NCBI GenBank assembly: GCA_021646465.1
Contig: SOET01000008.1
Span: 40,701-104,700, forward strand
Length of the DNA: 64,000 nucleotides
Origin: Candidatus Kuenenia hertensis
GTDB taxonomy: Bacteria; Planctomycetota; Brocadiia; Brocadiales; Brocadiaceae
Reading direction: 5' to 3'
This document shows, piece by piece, positions 1 through 9,411 of the stretch; the first letter of the stretch is position 1, and every line of letters starts with the position of its first letter. The notes below the pieces were generated by a model. That model saw only the letters and a list, made by a program, of their open reading frames with translations. It did no database searches and was not told the origin of the DNA. The position numbers and the translations under genes are program-made.

Positions 1-322
1 ACTCATCATACAATTCATTGAGTTTTATATGTCCATTTCTAAGTTTTTCAGGAAACAAATCACCCCAAAATTCACTTTTTGTATCCAAAAGGCTAGGAAT
101 TTTCTTTGTATCTAAAACGGGTTTGCCTACAACAGGGTTTAAATGCACACCAATAGATATGTTTGGAAATAAATCACTAAAAGTTTTTAGGTCATTTACC
201 GCCGGAAAATTCGTATTGACACTAATACTTGTTATACTTCCGGCCTTGGCTACTTCAAAAATTGCACGATTATTTCCAAAAGTAAAGCCAAATCCATCTG
301 CATTAATAATAAGTTTTTTCAA
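1..322 (-). CDS. YdjC/ChbG-type carbohydrate deacetylase, N-terminal part (cut by window edge)
   Basis: The minus-strand frame reads from a TTG at 322, directly after an in-frame stop, to the window edge. The start of the product (LIINADGFG, then GSITSISVNTN and SIGVHLNPVVGKPV) matches the first third of YdjC/ChbG/HpnK-like deacetylases, which remove acetyl groups from N-acetylated sugars. The family motif is NADDFG; here the second Asp, a metal-ligand position, is Gly. No clear ribosome binding site precedes the TTG. The protein therefore may be inactive or its gene decaying, or the start may be misread. It lies at the downstream end of the polysaccharide locus, so glycan deacetylation is the likely role. 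Family call is fairly sure; activity is not. Confidence 0.6.
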   Translation of the reverse strand, partial: MKKLIINADGFGFTFGNNRAIFEVAKAGSITSISVNTNFPAVNDLKTFSDLFPNISIGVHLNPVVGKPVLDTKKIPSLLDTKSEFWGDLFPEKLRNGHIKLNELYDE

Positions 323-441
323 TTATCAGGTAGTTATTGAAGATTTAAAATATAATATTACACTTAAAAAACTCATTAATTTTGTTTTTACACTTGTATA
401 ATCACATTTTTATCCGGGGGTAATTACAAAAAAACACATTA

Positions 442-735
442 TCATTCGTTACCTAAGTAGGACTTGAGTTTTGGTAAAAAATATTTCGCTCTATTTAAAA
501 CAGGATTAGAAATAATTCTAAAATGCAGGAGCTCCTCGTGTAATCTCATATGCTGTTTCCATGACAAGATGAGGATCATCGGAAACATTACCAAGGGATT
601 ACACGATTACAATTTGCATTCTCTTAAAGGTTTTTGTGTAACAGAATAAACTAACGCTTCATTAGAATAACAGTCCAAATAATTAGAATCTGACATAAAA
701 TGGGCTATATTGGCAACAAGTTCGGGTTTATTCAC
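442..735 (-). pseudogene. possible decayed gene remnant
   Basis: No intact gene spans 323-802. On the minus strand, 607-735 reads as a protein-like segment (KPELVANIAHFMSDSNYLD) ending in a stop. After a frame change, 442-597 reads in a protein-like way, with one further shift (SDDPHLVMETAYEITRGAP, then NPVLNRAKYFLPKLKSYL). Good residue composition interrupted by frame changes suggests a broken gene. I cannot assign a family. It might be a small glycan enzyme like its neighbours, but that is only context. Confidence 0.3.
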
Positions 736-802
736 ATTAAATATTGTAAATTAATCTGTTATTGTCGAAGTATACAGATTTGAAATTAAAAAATAAAACT
801 AA

Positions 803-2257
803 CTAATATGTATAAACATCATCTAACGTATTCCAAATCCCTCCTTGATTTTCCCAGGTGACACTTATGCCGGTTTCCGCTAAAATTCTTTCCTCCATAG
901 GCCATGGCCACAGAGGGGTATTTGTCAGTACCCCATCGTGGTAGCAATATAACACCTCAGCTCCCATACGAGTCCCGTTTTCACCTGCAGTTTTGAAAGT
1001 TAATTCGTTAGATATAAACAAATATGCACCCATACCGTATTGAGTTTTGTTAAACCCAACATCTATACTTAATGCTCCTGTTCCCTGAGACGCAGCGCCC
1101 CAATAAGAAGTGTTGAAATCGTAAATATTATTGTATTCATTTGCAAAATAAACAAGTCTTGGCGACTTTGAATCGTTAATACCTAAACCAGAATCGCCCG
1201 ACTGTAAAATAGAATTGCGAAAATCACCACGTATTTCATAATCAGAATCTTTAGGTTCATAGCTATATTCTTGAAGGGCAAAAGCAATATTATTAGTATC
1301 CACTATAGTTAAATTTCGGACTTGTAAATCTGCATCAGCCCTTTGATAAAATCCATTAGCATTATTAATTGAAACATTGTCATAAAATCTATTTCCTTCA
1401 ATTCGATGTACCGCACTAGAAATACTATAAGCCCAACCAGAAACTCCGTATATAATACTTCCATAAATCTTGTTTCTGTCTGCGGTATCATTACCAGTAT
1501 TTGCCCACACCTGAACACCATCAACAACTTCATCCGAAGCAGGATCCATCATACCAACACAATTCTCAATAATGCAATCATCAGAACCATATAATACAAA
1601 ACAATTATTTCCACCACCTCCGCCTGAATGGCTTTCCCAACTCCCCCAACAACGCCTTAGAGTAACATTTTGGCATTCAAGAATATTGAATAAATTTCTT
1701 CCTGATCCAGATGCTGTACAATCTTCTAAAAGTATGCTTGAGCTAAAAGAAACACTGAATCCCATGCAGTTCCCTGTGCCAGCATTATAAGCGGACACTC
1801 TCTTAATAGTAATACGATTGGAACGGAATACGCTAATCACATCGTTATTAGAATTTTTACAAACAATTCCCTCTATAATAACATCTTGAACCGGCACTGA
1901 TACTGATCCTAATACATGGCAAGGCCTTTTATTGCTTTGACCATCTATTATTGTTTTGCCATCGTTTTGTGCTTTTATCGTGATAGGAGAGATCTCTGTT
2001 CCCGATACATTTACAACAAGTGGTTGATAGTAAGTCCCGTCCTTTAGAATTAATGTGTCTCCTGGCTGGAGTTTTTTTATTGCATATGCAAAAGTTGCCC
2101 ATGGTGAATCTACATAACCTTCATTTTTATCTGATCCATTAGAAGCCATATAATAAACTTTAGCAAACGTCATTTTGTTTGTATTGTCGATTATCAATAC
2201 CGTAATGTTACATAACAAAATATAAAATCCTATATTTTTAATGTTTTTCAAATTCAT
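803..2257 (-). CDS. secreted right-handed parallel beta-helix protein
   Basis: The 484-aa product starts with a hydrophobic segment (about residues 10-25) that fits a signal peptide or anchor. Next comes YYMASNGSDKNEG, SPWATFAYAIKKLQPGDTL, the usual N-terminal cap of DUF1565/PL6-like beta-helix proteins. The middle (about 90-350) has the periodic I-x-I-x-x-C/N pattern of beta-helix coils (for example VIIEGIVCKN, ITIKRVSAYN, ILLEDCTASG). Such proteins are polysaccharide lyases, epimerases or glycan-binding proteins of the envelope. Which of these applies cannot be read from the sequence. The gene lies 24 bp downstream of the GT4 gene in a glycan operon, so a role in trimming or anchoring the polymer is inferred. 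Ribosome binding site is weak. Confidence 0.75.
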   Translation of the reverse strand: MNLKNIKNIGFYILLCNITVLIIDNTNKMTFAKVYYMASNGSDKNEGYVDSPWATFAYAIKKLQPGDTLILKDGTYYQPLVVNVSGTEISPITIKAQNDGKTIIDGQSNKRPCHVLGSVSVPVQDVIIEGIVCKNSNNDVISVFRSNRITIKRVSAYNAGTGNCMGFSVSFSSSILLEDCTASGSGRNLFNILECQNVTLRRCWGSWESHSGGGGGNNCFVLYGSDDCIIENCVGMMDPASDEVVDGVQVWANTGNDTADRNKIYGSIIYGVSGWAYSISSAVHRIEGNRFYDNVSINNANGFYQRADADLQVRNLTIVDTNNIAFALQEYSYEPKDSDYEIRGDFRNSILQSGDSGLGINDSKSPRLVYFANEYNNIYDFNTSYWGAASQGTGALSIDVGFNKTQYGMGAYLFISNELTFKTAGENGTRMGAEVLYCYHDGVLTNTPLWPWPMEERILAETGISVTWENQGGIWNTLDDVYTY

Positions 2258-2281
2258 TTGTATTAAGTCTTCTGTTAAAAA

Positions 2282-3508
2282 TTATATTAACTTTTCCATA
2301 TTAGTAATTGCTATAGCCACATTTCTCTCAATATTATATTTTTCTGATACTCTTTGCTTCCCTTTCTCTCCGATTTCTTTCCTATACTCAGGCGAACTGG
2401 CCAAAGTTAATATTTCATTTCCAAATATAGTTGTATCAAAGGGTGGAACTTTTTTTATTGATCCTGTATCTCCGTCTAATTCCTTTATCGGCGGAATTTC
2501 AAAGGCCACAGAAGGCACCCCCATCGCCATTGCTTCTATAAGACTATTAGGCATTCCTTCTTTGTGACTCGCAAACAGAAAAATATCCGCGGCAGACAAT
2601 ATTCCCCATATTTCGTTTGGATTACATGCCGAAAAGACTTGGACATGTTTACTTAAAATCAAATCTTTCTGTATTTCGTTTTTCACATTGACAGATTCAT
2701 CAAAAGCCGGCATAGCACCAACCAAAATACATTTTATTTTCTCATTGCGTAAACATACGTAAGAAATAGATTTTAATAATTCATATATTCCTTTTTCTTT
2801 CGTTATCCTTCCTATACTAATTACAATTATTTCGTCGTCCTTTATACCCCATTTGCATCTAATCGATTCTCTGTTTTCTTTATTTAGTACTTTAGCTGGC
2901 AAAGGAATACCATGAGGCAATATTTTATGCTTTTCGCTCGACATATCCTTACTCTTTACATTACAAAGTTCTGCTGCTCTTTCCAAAAGTTCATAACTTT
3001 GATAAAAGACAAGATCGAGATTCTTTATCGCTAGATTTACAACTTTTCCAAAAGAGGATTTTTTTAATACTTTAACATCACTTCCAAAGGCCCAACCACA
3101 CGCAGGTATATTTAAATATCTACCCATTCTCCAAGCTAATCCCCCCGAACTCAACAAATCAAAAGATAAAATAATGTTGAATTTATTTTTTTGATGCAAA
3201 TACCGAATATAATTTCTACAACAAATAAAAGCTCCTATATCTATCCAAAAAGATGCACCTATTTTAGGAATCTGAACCATTGGTGGGCGATGAATAGCAA
3301 TACCATTTCTTTCTTCATAACTTTTTATCTTTGAATAAATTTGCCATTTGGAAGAAAAATTTGAAAAAAAAGGAGTATATGGACGCGGCACCACAACTTC
3401 AACAAGATCACATAATCGATTCATTGTTAATACACATCTTTCATTAAAAATTCCTGAAAAAGGAAAATCAGGATAAGGATAGTTCGCAGCCAATACCATA
3501 ATCTTCAT
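2282..3508 (-). CDS. glycosyltransferase family 4 (GT-B fold)
   Basis: The 408-aa protein has the GT-B two-domain layout: an N-terminal acceptor domain beginning MKIMVLAANYPYPDFP and a C-terminal donor domain with GRITKEKGIYELLKSI (about 233-248). It keeps the EX7E retaining-enzyme motif in SHKEGMPNSLIEAMAMGVPS (E317, E325). Family members transfer a sugar from a nucleotide-sugar donor to a growing glycan at the cytoplasmic face of the membrane. A GGAGAGAG ribosome binding site supports the start. It sits between the polymerase-like gene and the beta-helix gene, so it probably adds one residue of the repeat unit. Donor and linkage are unknown. Confidence 0.88.
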   Translation of the reverse strand: MKIMVLAANYPYPDFPFSGIFNERCVLTMNRLCDLVEVVVPRPYTPFFSNFSSKWQIYSKIKSYEERNGIAIHRPPMVQIPKIGASFWIDIGAFICCRNYIRYLHQKNKFNIILSFDLLSSGGLAWRMGRYLNIPACGWAFGSDVKVLKKSSFGKVVNLAIKNLDLVFYQSYELLERAAELCNVKSKDMSSEKHKILPHGIPLPAKVLNKENRESIRCKWGIKDDEIIVISIGRITKEKGIYELLKSISYVCLRNEKIKCILVGAMPAFDESVNVKNEIQKDLILSKHVQVFSACNPNEIWGILSAADIFLFASHKEGMPNSLIEAMAMGVPSVAFEIPPIKELDGDTGSIKKVPPFDTTIFGNEILTLASSPEYRKEIGEKGKQRVSEKYNIERNVAIAITNMEKLI

Positions 3509-3570
3509 ATTATTCTCTCTCCTGTATTATTTACTACATGTTAAATACGACAGTTTTCATTGCAATTTCG

Positions 3571-4926
3571 CTAAGTTTTAAATGAATTTTCCTTATTCAT
3601 AATATTTTCGTGTATTATAATCATCACCCATAATAACCAAAATGATTTAGTCCAACATGTATCCAAAAAAAAGCTTGTTGCTAGAATTGCCCAAAAAGAA
3701 GACTTTAACATTATTATGCCTGTTTTTTCTTGAAGCATTTTTGAATATATAGATTGATAATGTTTCCACATAGCGAGGATCATAAAAGAAAAACCTAACA
3801 CGCCCATCTCTACAAAATTCCCCAAATAGATATTATGAGAACCTCGACCAAAACCTTTAAAACCAGAGCCGAAAAAAGCAAAATCATTGTATGCAAAATG
3901 AAAATTGTTTAAACCCGCTCCTAACATCCAATATTTCTTTAACATGAGCAAACCAACTTTCCAAATACTTTCTCTTCCGGCTCCAGAATGAGTTTCAATT
4001 GTATCCTTAATTCGGTCTATGAAAAAATCAGGTGTGAAAATTATTGAAACAACTGTAATAAGAACCAATAAAGCTCCTAACATTTTTCTTTGTTTAGAAA
4101 ATAAAATATACACGATGAATATAATCAAAACACCAAGTAATCCACCTCTTGACCCAGTAAGAATTACGCCAAAAGTTATTATGCCAAATATTATCAAAAA
4201 CAATCCTTGTACCATCTTTGTTTTCTTTGATCTTAGAATCATTTCCATACATACAGTAATAGGAATTAATAAACAGAATGCTATCCCATTAGGATCAGCA
4301 ATACGGTCTCCAATCGTTATAGTGGTTCTTTCTCCTCCGACAAATATACCTTTATAATGTAAGTAAATCAGAAATAAAGAACCAAGGAATGCTCCAGCAA
4401 CAATAAACAATTTAAGAATTTGATACTCGGACTCTGTAATTTGGTACGATGCAACTATCAAATACAATATTAATAAACCAACTGCTGTTGGAATTCTAGA
4501 CATTACGGCAGATTGTTCAATTGCCCAAAATAGAGATACACAACCATATAGAATAAATAGCAACCACCAAAGACAAATAATATTCGGTTTTCTCAATTTA
4601 TTCTCAAAAATTCCCTTTAATAATAAAACTAATATCGTTAACACCCCAAGAAATTTTGTCAAAGTTGCACCTTTAGCACTACCTACTACAGATAAGACTG
4701 AATCAAAAGGAAGAAGAAATACATACGCTCCAAAAGGGAAAATAAATGGTTTTTCAACAGCTAAATAAATTAAAAAAGGCAATAAAATTATGCCAAAATA
4801 AATAATATTAAAATCAACTATTACATTAGCCAAAAAAATGCCAAATAAAAGTATAAAAACAACAAGTATTATTTCACTACTATTCGATCTTGCTTTTGTA
4901 TTAATATTTTTTATAAATATTCTCAT
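3571..4926 (-). CDS. O-antigen ligase / Wzy-like polymerase, multi-pass membrane protein
   Basis: The 451-aa product is almost wholly hydrophobic, with about 10-12 predicted membrane spans. It has a large hydrophilic loop in the C-terminal half containing SGAGRESIWKVGLLML and LGAGLNNFHFAYNDF, the periplasmic-loop pattern of the O-antigen ligase family (PF04932). An Arg in the earlier loop (TGSRGG) is also typical. Such proteins polymerise lipid-linked repeat units or ligate glycan to an acceptor, sometimes a protein. Context (Wza, Wzz/BY-kinase, glycosyltransferases) favours the polymerase of a Wzy-dependent pathway. No Wzx flippase was recognised in the window, although the unrelated flippase-like protein at 31089 might substitute. 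Confidence 0.82.
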   Translation of the reverse strand: MRIFIKNINTKARSNSSEIILVVFILLFGIFLANVIVDFNIIYFGIILLPFLIYLAVEKPFIFPFGAYVFLLPFDSVLSVVGSAKGATLTKFLGVLTILVLLLKGIFENKLRKPNIICLWWLLFILYGCVSLFWAIEQSAVMSRIPTAVGLLILYLIVASYQITESEYQILKLFIVAGAFLGSLFLIYLHYKGIFVGGERTTITIGDRIADPNGIAFCLLIPITVCMEMILRSKKTKMVQGLFLIIFGIITFGVILTGSRGGLLGVLIIFIVYILFSKQRKMLGALLVLITVVSIIFTPDFFIDRIKDTIETHSGAGRESIWKVGLLMLKKYWMLGAGLNNFHFAYNDFAFFGSGFKGFGRGSHNIYLGNFVEMGVLGFSFMILAMWKHYQSIYSKMLQEKTGIIMLKSSFWAILATSFFLDTCWTKSFWLLWVMIIIHENIMNKENSFKT

Positions 4927-4974
4927 TTTTTGTTATCTTCATTGCCAAATTGAAGAATATTAAGCCTTTTGTGG

Positions 4975-6189
4975 TTAATTACTTATTTTAAAATATTCTT
5001 TGATCGTTTCTACAACTTTCATTATCATTTCTTTGCCCATTAACGGCTCCACAGGCAGGCTTAAAACGTCATGAACTACACTCTCACTTTCTTTTAGATC
5101 ACCATTCATCCTATATCTCCCTTCAAATACCTTCATTTTATGCAGTGGTACAGGATAATAAACCATTGTACTTACGCATTTATCTTTAAGGTATCTCATA
5201 AGTTCATCTCGTTTGCCATTATTCACTCTGATGGTGTATTGGTGAAATACGTGGTCGTCAGTAAAATATGGCGTTGAAGGGTTAGAGAGTTGAGGGGTTG
5301 GCAGAATTATATCTTTTATTCCAGAAAGTTCTTGATTGTATACCTCTGCAATCTTTTGTCTACGTTCATTGAATTCATCAACATATTTAAACTTTGCAAG
5401 GAGAATTGCCGCCTGGAGGGTGTCGAGCCTTGCATTATAGCCAATATGATCAACATTATATTTATCTTTACCGCCATGCTTTAAAAGCATTCTTGCCACT
5501 TCTGCTATTTGATCATCATTGGTTGAAATCATACCACCATCACCAAACCCACCAAGGTTCTTTGATGGGAAAAAACTAAAAGTACCCGCCATTCCTACTG
5601 AACCAAGTTTTTGTGGTGAGTCTTTAGAACCATTCCAAGTACCGCCAAAGGCCTGGGCAACGTCTTCGATAACAAAAAGATTATATTCATTAGCAATCTT
5701 CATTATCTCATTCATGTTGCAGGGCTGGCCGTAAAGATGAACGGGGATGATGCCTACAACGTGGGTTGAGTTTTGAGTTTTGAGTTTTGAGTTCCGTGTT
5801 AAATACTTTCTGATTTCAATTGGATCGATATTATAAGTAACAGGGTCGATGTCTACAAAGACAGGTGTTGCACCAGCACGCAAAATGGCATCGCCGGTTG
5901 CGGTAAAGGTAAAAGGCGTTGTGATAACTTTATCTGATTTGTCGAAATATTCTTTTCCTTTTAATTTTAACGCAAGTGCCCTTAATGAAAGCACCAATGC
6001 CTCTGTACCTGAAGAAACACCTATGCAATGCTTTACTCCGATGTATTCAGCGATTTTATCTTCGAGTTCTTTTACCTCCGGACCAAGAATCCATTTCTGG
6101 TGGTCAAGACATTTTCTGATTGCAGCATCAATGTCTGCTTTCATGTATTCGTATTCACGTTTCAGGTCGAGCATTGGTATTTGTTTCAT
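4975..6189 (-). CDS. DegT/DnrJ/EryC1/StrS sugar aminotransferase (WbpE-like)
   Basis: A PLP-dependent nucleotide-sugar aminotransferase of 404 aa. I chose the ATG at 6189 because AGGAGGAAAA precedes it; a longer frame to 6231 lacks support. Visible motifs are SGTEAL (about 60), the PLP-ring Asp in VIEDVAQA (about D176) and the Schiff-base Lys in FSFFPSKNLGG (about K210). WbpE transfers an amino group to C3 of UDP-2-acetamido-3-keto-glucuronic acid; the WbpB/WbpD fusion and WbpA homologue nearby fit that pathway. Two segments are odd: RNSKLKTQNSTH (about 132-143) is coded by a TTTTGAG heptamer repeat, and TPQLSNPSTPYF by another spacer-like stretch. Both look like in-frame insertions into loops. 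Confidence 0.88.
   Translation of the reverse strand: MKQIPMLDLKREYEYMKADIDAAIRKCLDHQKWILGPEVKELEDKIAEYIGVKHCIGVSSGTEALVLSLRALALKLKGKEYFDKSDKVITTPFTFTATGDAILRAGATPVFVDIDPVTYNIDPIEIRKYLTRNSKLKTQNSTHVVGIIPVHLYGQPCNMNEIMKIANEYNLFVIEDVAQAFGGTWNGSKDSPQKLGSVGMAGTFSFFPSKNLGGFGDGGMISTNDDQIAEVARMLLKHGGKDKYNVDHIGYNARLDTLQAAILLAKFKYVDEFNERRQKIAEVYNQELSGIKDIILPTPQLSNPSTPYFTDDHVFHQYTIRVNNGKRDELMRYLKDKCVSTMVYYPVPLHKMKVFEGRYRMNGDLKESESVVHDVLSLPVEPLMGKEMIMKVVETIKEYFKISN
5766..5793. repeat. TTTTGAG heptamer repeat inside the aminotransferase gene
   Basis: Three and a half copies of a TTTTGAG heptamer lie in frame inside the aminotransferase gene. Read on the minus strand they give the low-complexity peptide SKLKTQNS between two conserved blocks. 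A seven-base unit cycles through all three frames, so the peptide repeats only every 21 bases. Confidence 0.75.
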
Positions 6190-6309
6190 TTTTCCTCCTA
6201 TTTGGGGACGCAGATCGTCGCAGATTATCATGATTACAAAAATATTTTTTTATTACCAAATGCATTTATAGCTTTTTTCGTTAGTTTAAGGTATTTACAA
6301 TACTGAAAA

Positions 6310-7983
6310 TCAGCGTTCATCAGCGTCCAAATTATTATGTATTAATTTTCCATCGTTAAGCTGGTATATCTCCCCACAATACCCACACGCCGCAAGATCG
6401 CTATTAAATTTCAGTGTTGTACCACATTTACAGGCCCAGCCCTTATGTTTTGCTGGAACACCAGCTACTATGGCATGATCCGGTACATTGTTTTTCACTA
6501 CAGCTCCTGCACCTATCAATGCATATCTACCTATTTCAACCCCGCATACAATTGTTGCATTTGCTCCTATAGTAGCTCCTCTTTTAACCAGAGTTTGACG
6601 AAACTCCTGCCTTCTGTTTATAAATGATCTGGGGTTATAGACATTGGTAAATACACATGACGGCCCACAAAAGACTTCATCCTCAAGAGTTACACCTTTA
6701 TAAACCGATACATTGTTTTGAATCTTGCATTTATCACCGATTGCTACGTCTGGGCCAACCTCAACATGCTTTCCTATTATACAATTCCTGCCTATCTTCG
6801 AGCCTTTTTGAATGTGTGAAAAATGCCATATTTTCGTTCCATCACCAACCTCTACGCCATCGTCGATATAGGCACTTTCATGAACGAAATATTGTTGCTG
6901 GGTTGAGGTGTTGAGGTGTTGAGCGGATAAACGGTTAAAGGGTTGAATGGTCGCATTGTTACGTTTGGAATTGGCTATAGCTTTTTCTGCCATTTCTAAT
7001 ATTTTGAGCACACGCAATCCCTCGGCTCCATCTGTCTTTGGTATTTTTCTTTGCAACACACATTCAGCAAAATGATTTAATTCTTCTTTAAGAGGTTCTA
7101 TGGATTCTGAAGGAATAACCTGATAATCAGCTTTTTGGGCAATGGGAATCTTCCCATTTCTCCATTCTATTTTATGGGGATATAGAAACAACTTTTCTTT
7201 ACTCATATCGTCAAATACAGCCATTGCCTTTGAACCTACTACAATTAACTTCTGTTCCTTATATGGATGGAGCCAGCTTACAAAGATATGCCCTTTTATC
7301 CCATTCTTAAAGGTAAGCGTGGTCATTGTGGTATCGCATATTGCGTTGTTGAGATAATCCCCTCCAGATGCTGACACTTGTACTGGTTCCTCTTCAAGCA
7401 ACATCAGAATTACCGAAATATCATGAGGCGCAAAACTCCATAGTATATTCTCTTCAGTTCGGAGTTTCCCAATATTTAAACGGTTGGAATAGACATACTG
7501 TAATTTCCCCAACCCTCCGGTAGATATAAGGTCTTTTAATTTTATTACGGCTGGATGGTATTGAAGAATATGGCCAACCATCAATACTCTATTTCCAGCA
7601 TTTGCAAGCTTTACAAGTTCCTCTCCTTCCCTGACTGTTAATGCAAGGGGTTTTTCGACAAATACATCTTTTCCTGACATCAATGCCTTTTTAACATATT
7701 CATAATGCATAGCTGCTGGCAACGCTATAACAATAGCCTGTATGTCAGGGTTTTTTAAAATATCTTCAAATGATCCGGTATAGCGCACATCAGGAAACTG
7801 TTCTTTTCTTTCTGAAAGAATACACTGATCTAAATCACACGCTGTATGCAACAAGTCAAGTTCATATAAACTCCTTAGGATATTCTTCCCCCAATAACCA
7901 AGGCCAACCAGGCCGATGAAAGGAGAAGAGTTAAAGATCTGAGGAATTTCGGAGTTAGGGTGTTGCGTTGTTGAGTTGTTCAT
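6310..7983 (-). CDS. fused UDP-sugar 3-dehydrogenase (WbpB-like) and N-acetyltransferase (WbpD-like)
   Basis: Two enzymes in one 557-aa chain. Residues 21-340 are a Gfo/Idh/MocA oxidoreductase with the NAD-binding GLVGLGYWGKN and the EKP motif (110-112). Residues 366-530 are a left-handed beta-helix hexapeptide acyltransferase (FVHESAYIDDGVEVGDGTKI, then IGAGAVVKNNVPDHAIVAG). The chain ends in a zinc-ribbon-like tail with CKC and CGYC pairs. In the Pseudomonas Wbp pathway WbpB oxidises C3 of UDP-GlcNAcA and WbpD acetylates the 3-amino group, flanking the WbpE step. The linker (341-365) and the N-terminal 20 residues are coded by spacer-like repeats rich in gttgag, so the junction and start may be products of repeat insertion. 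Fusion is seen directly; substrate is inferred. Confidence 0.85.
   Translation of the reverse strand: MNNSTTQHPNSEIPQIFNSSPFIGLVGLGYWGKNILRSLYELDLLHTACDLDQCILSERKEQFPDVRYTGSFEDILKNPDIQAIVIALPAAMHYEYVKKALMSGKDVFVEKPLALTVREGEELVKLANAGNRVLMVGHILQYHPAVIKLKDLISTGGLGKLQYVYSNRLNIGKLRTEENILWSFAPHDISVILMLLEEEPVQVSASGGDYLNNAICDTTMTTLTFKNGIKGHIFVSWLHPYKEQKLIVVGSKAMAVFDDMSKEKLFLYPHKIEWRNGKIPIAQKADYQVIPSESIEPLKEELNHFAECVLQRKIPKTDGAEGLRVLKILEMAEKAIANSKRNNATIQPFNRLSAQHLNTSTQQQYFVHESAYIDDGVEVGDGTKIWHFSHIQKGSKIGRNCIIGKHVEVGPDVAIGDKCKIQNNVSVYKGVTLEDEVFCGPSCVFTNVYNPRSFINRRQEFRQTLVKRGATIGANATIVCGVEIGRYALIGAGAVVKNNVPDHAIVAGVPAKHKGWACKCGTTLKFNSDLAACGYCGEIYQLNDGKLIHNNLDADER
6892..6963. repeat. low-complexity linker repeat between the two fused enzyme domains
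   Basis: The stretch repeats ggttgaggtgttgag and related units. In frame it codes the Asn/Gln/Thr-rich linker (NATIQPFNRLSAQHLNTST) that joins oxidoreductase and acetyltransferase. Similar DNA occurs in intergenic spacers of this window. Confidence 0.65.
7924..7983. repeat. spacer-like repeat forming the N-terminus of the WbpB/WbpD fusion
   Basis: The first 20 codons (MNNSTTQHPNSEIPQIFNSS) are coded by gttgttgagttgttc-like DNA of the same kind as the internal linker, placed before the normal start of the Rossmann fold. It may be a gained N-terminal extension, or the true start may lie further in. Confidence 0.5.
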
Positions 7984-8045
7984 TTTGCTAGTTTTCTTAG
8001 GTTTTTAATCTGAAATCTAATTTAAAAAAAATTTGTTTAAAACAA

Positions 8046-9314
8046 TTACGTCTTATGCTTGTTTTGGTATTTCCAAAAATATTTATAAACCCACTGAAAA
8101 AATTCGATAATTATAGTTATTGGGTGAACAAAATATATGAAATAAATTAATACATTAGAATTTATTCCATATCTTTGTCTTAGCCATTCCGGCCTTCTTA
8201 GTAAATTTTTAATGTAATATCCTGTAATATATTTCGCTTTTTCAAGGATAAGATTTGTAGATAATATATTTAATAGAATTATGAATATTCGATTAGGACC
8301 CTTTAGAGATTGATTATTGTGAGTTGTATTCAAAACAATATAATTAAACCACCTGAGAGGAAAATGTGTTGATGGCATAATTCCTGTTAAATTTTTACCA
8401 GCAGGGATACCAAACAGTTGAGTAGTCAAATACAGACAAAAAAATACTTGCCTTTGTATTCCCAGCTCACAGGACTTTTTTTCTATCAAATTCCAATCTA
8501 TTTTATTGTTGTAAGATTTTATAATTAATATAATGTCCAATAACCATATAAACCTTACAAACAAATTCTTTGAAAAATTTAAATACGTATGCCAGAAAAT
8601 ATGTAAGAGTAAATATTCACCTTTTAGCCTAAGAATATGATTTTGTTTGTTATTTATTGGATATGAATTACTAAAAAAATCCTTGATTTTATTGTTAATA
8701 CGGCACTTTTTTGTCGCTATGTTCTGATGAAGCTCAATGACTGAATACACATTTTTAAGCTGTTTTATATAGGGAAAATGAAAATGTTCTTTTTCATAAT
8801 ATTCTTCATCGACACTATGATCAAAAAGAGGTGAATCACAGATAGATATATATCCCTGACAAATCAATAACTCTTTTGCCCTTGCCATATGTTCTCTTTG
8901 TATTAGCACATCTACATCACACATAGGCCGTAAAGCCTGATCCGGATAATAGCTTTTCGCTAAATCAGATCCCTTGAGCAGGATAACATCTATACCTTGC
9001 TCTTCAAATGCATTCAGTATTTGTTTAAGTTCATTAAACTGTATTAAATTATTTACTAATTGTTCATTGTATTTGGCTTCAAGTGCTTTTTTAGTTTCAA
9101 TATTTATTTCAATTCCTTTATATTTGGAAGATTCTTTCTTAATTATATAATATAAGAAAGGAGCTACATCTACTTGATATCCTTCTTTTAAAAGAGAATG
9201 CCAGGTAAGTTCTTCATTAAATTTCTGGTAGATCATGTTATTTTGCGGACTTGCAGTGGTATTATCGTTTAGGTAGAGATTTAAAAGGCCAAGAGGTGTT
9301 GTTTGGTTTTTCAT
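8046..9314 (-). CDS. NTP_transf_5-type nucleotidyltransferase family protein
   Basis: The 422-aa protein carries the polymerase-beta-like nucleotidyltransferase signature of PF14907: ILLKGSDLAKSYYPDQALRP with the GS pair (115-116), then CDVDVLI with D133 and D135 as probable metal ligands. The C-terminal half is helical. The transferred group and target are unknown for this family. From memory, relatives often sit beside PqqD-like, HPr-kinase-like and signal-peptidase genes in peptide-modification cassettes, all of which occur within 20 kb here. It may therefore belong with the RiPP-like genes at 16-27 kb and not with glycan assembly. The ribosome binding site is weak. Confidence 0.7.
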   Translation of the reverse strand: MKNQTTPLGLLNLYLNDNTTASPQNNMIYQKFNEELTWHSLLKEGYQVDVAPFLYYIIKKESSKYKGIEINIETKKALEAKYNEQLVNNLIQFNELKQILNAFEEQGIDVILLKGSDLAKSYYPDQALRPMCDVDVLIQREHMARAKELLICQGYISICDSPLFDHSVDEEYYEKEHFHFPYIKQLKNVYSVIELHQNIATKKCRINNKIKDFFSNSYPINNKQNHILRLKGEYLLLHIFWHTYLNFSKNLFVRFIWLLDIILIIKSYNNKIDWNLIEKKSCELGIQRQVFFCLYLTTQLFGIPAGKNLTGIMPSTHFPLRWFNYIVLNTTHNNQSLKGPNRIFIILLNILSTNLILEKAKYITGYYIKNLLRRPEWLRQRYGINSNVLIYFIYFVHPITIIIEFFQWVYKYFWKYQNKHKT

Positions 9315-9411
9315 TTATTTATAAAATCATACGATATTACAAGAAAATGTCTTATAATTTAAATTAGTATTCCTTTTCATATTTCCTAGCAGAGCCACCC
9401 GTCTTTTTATT

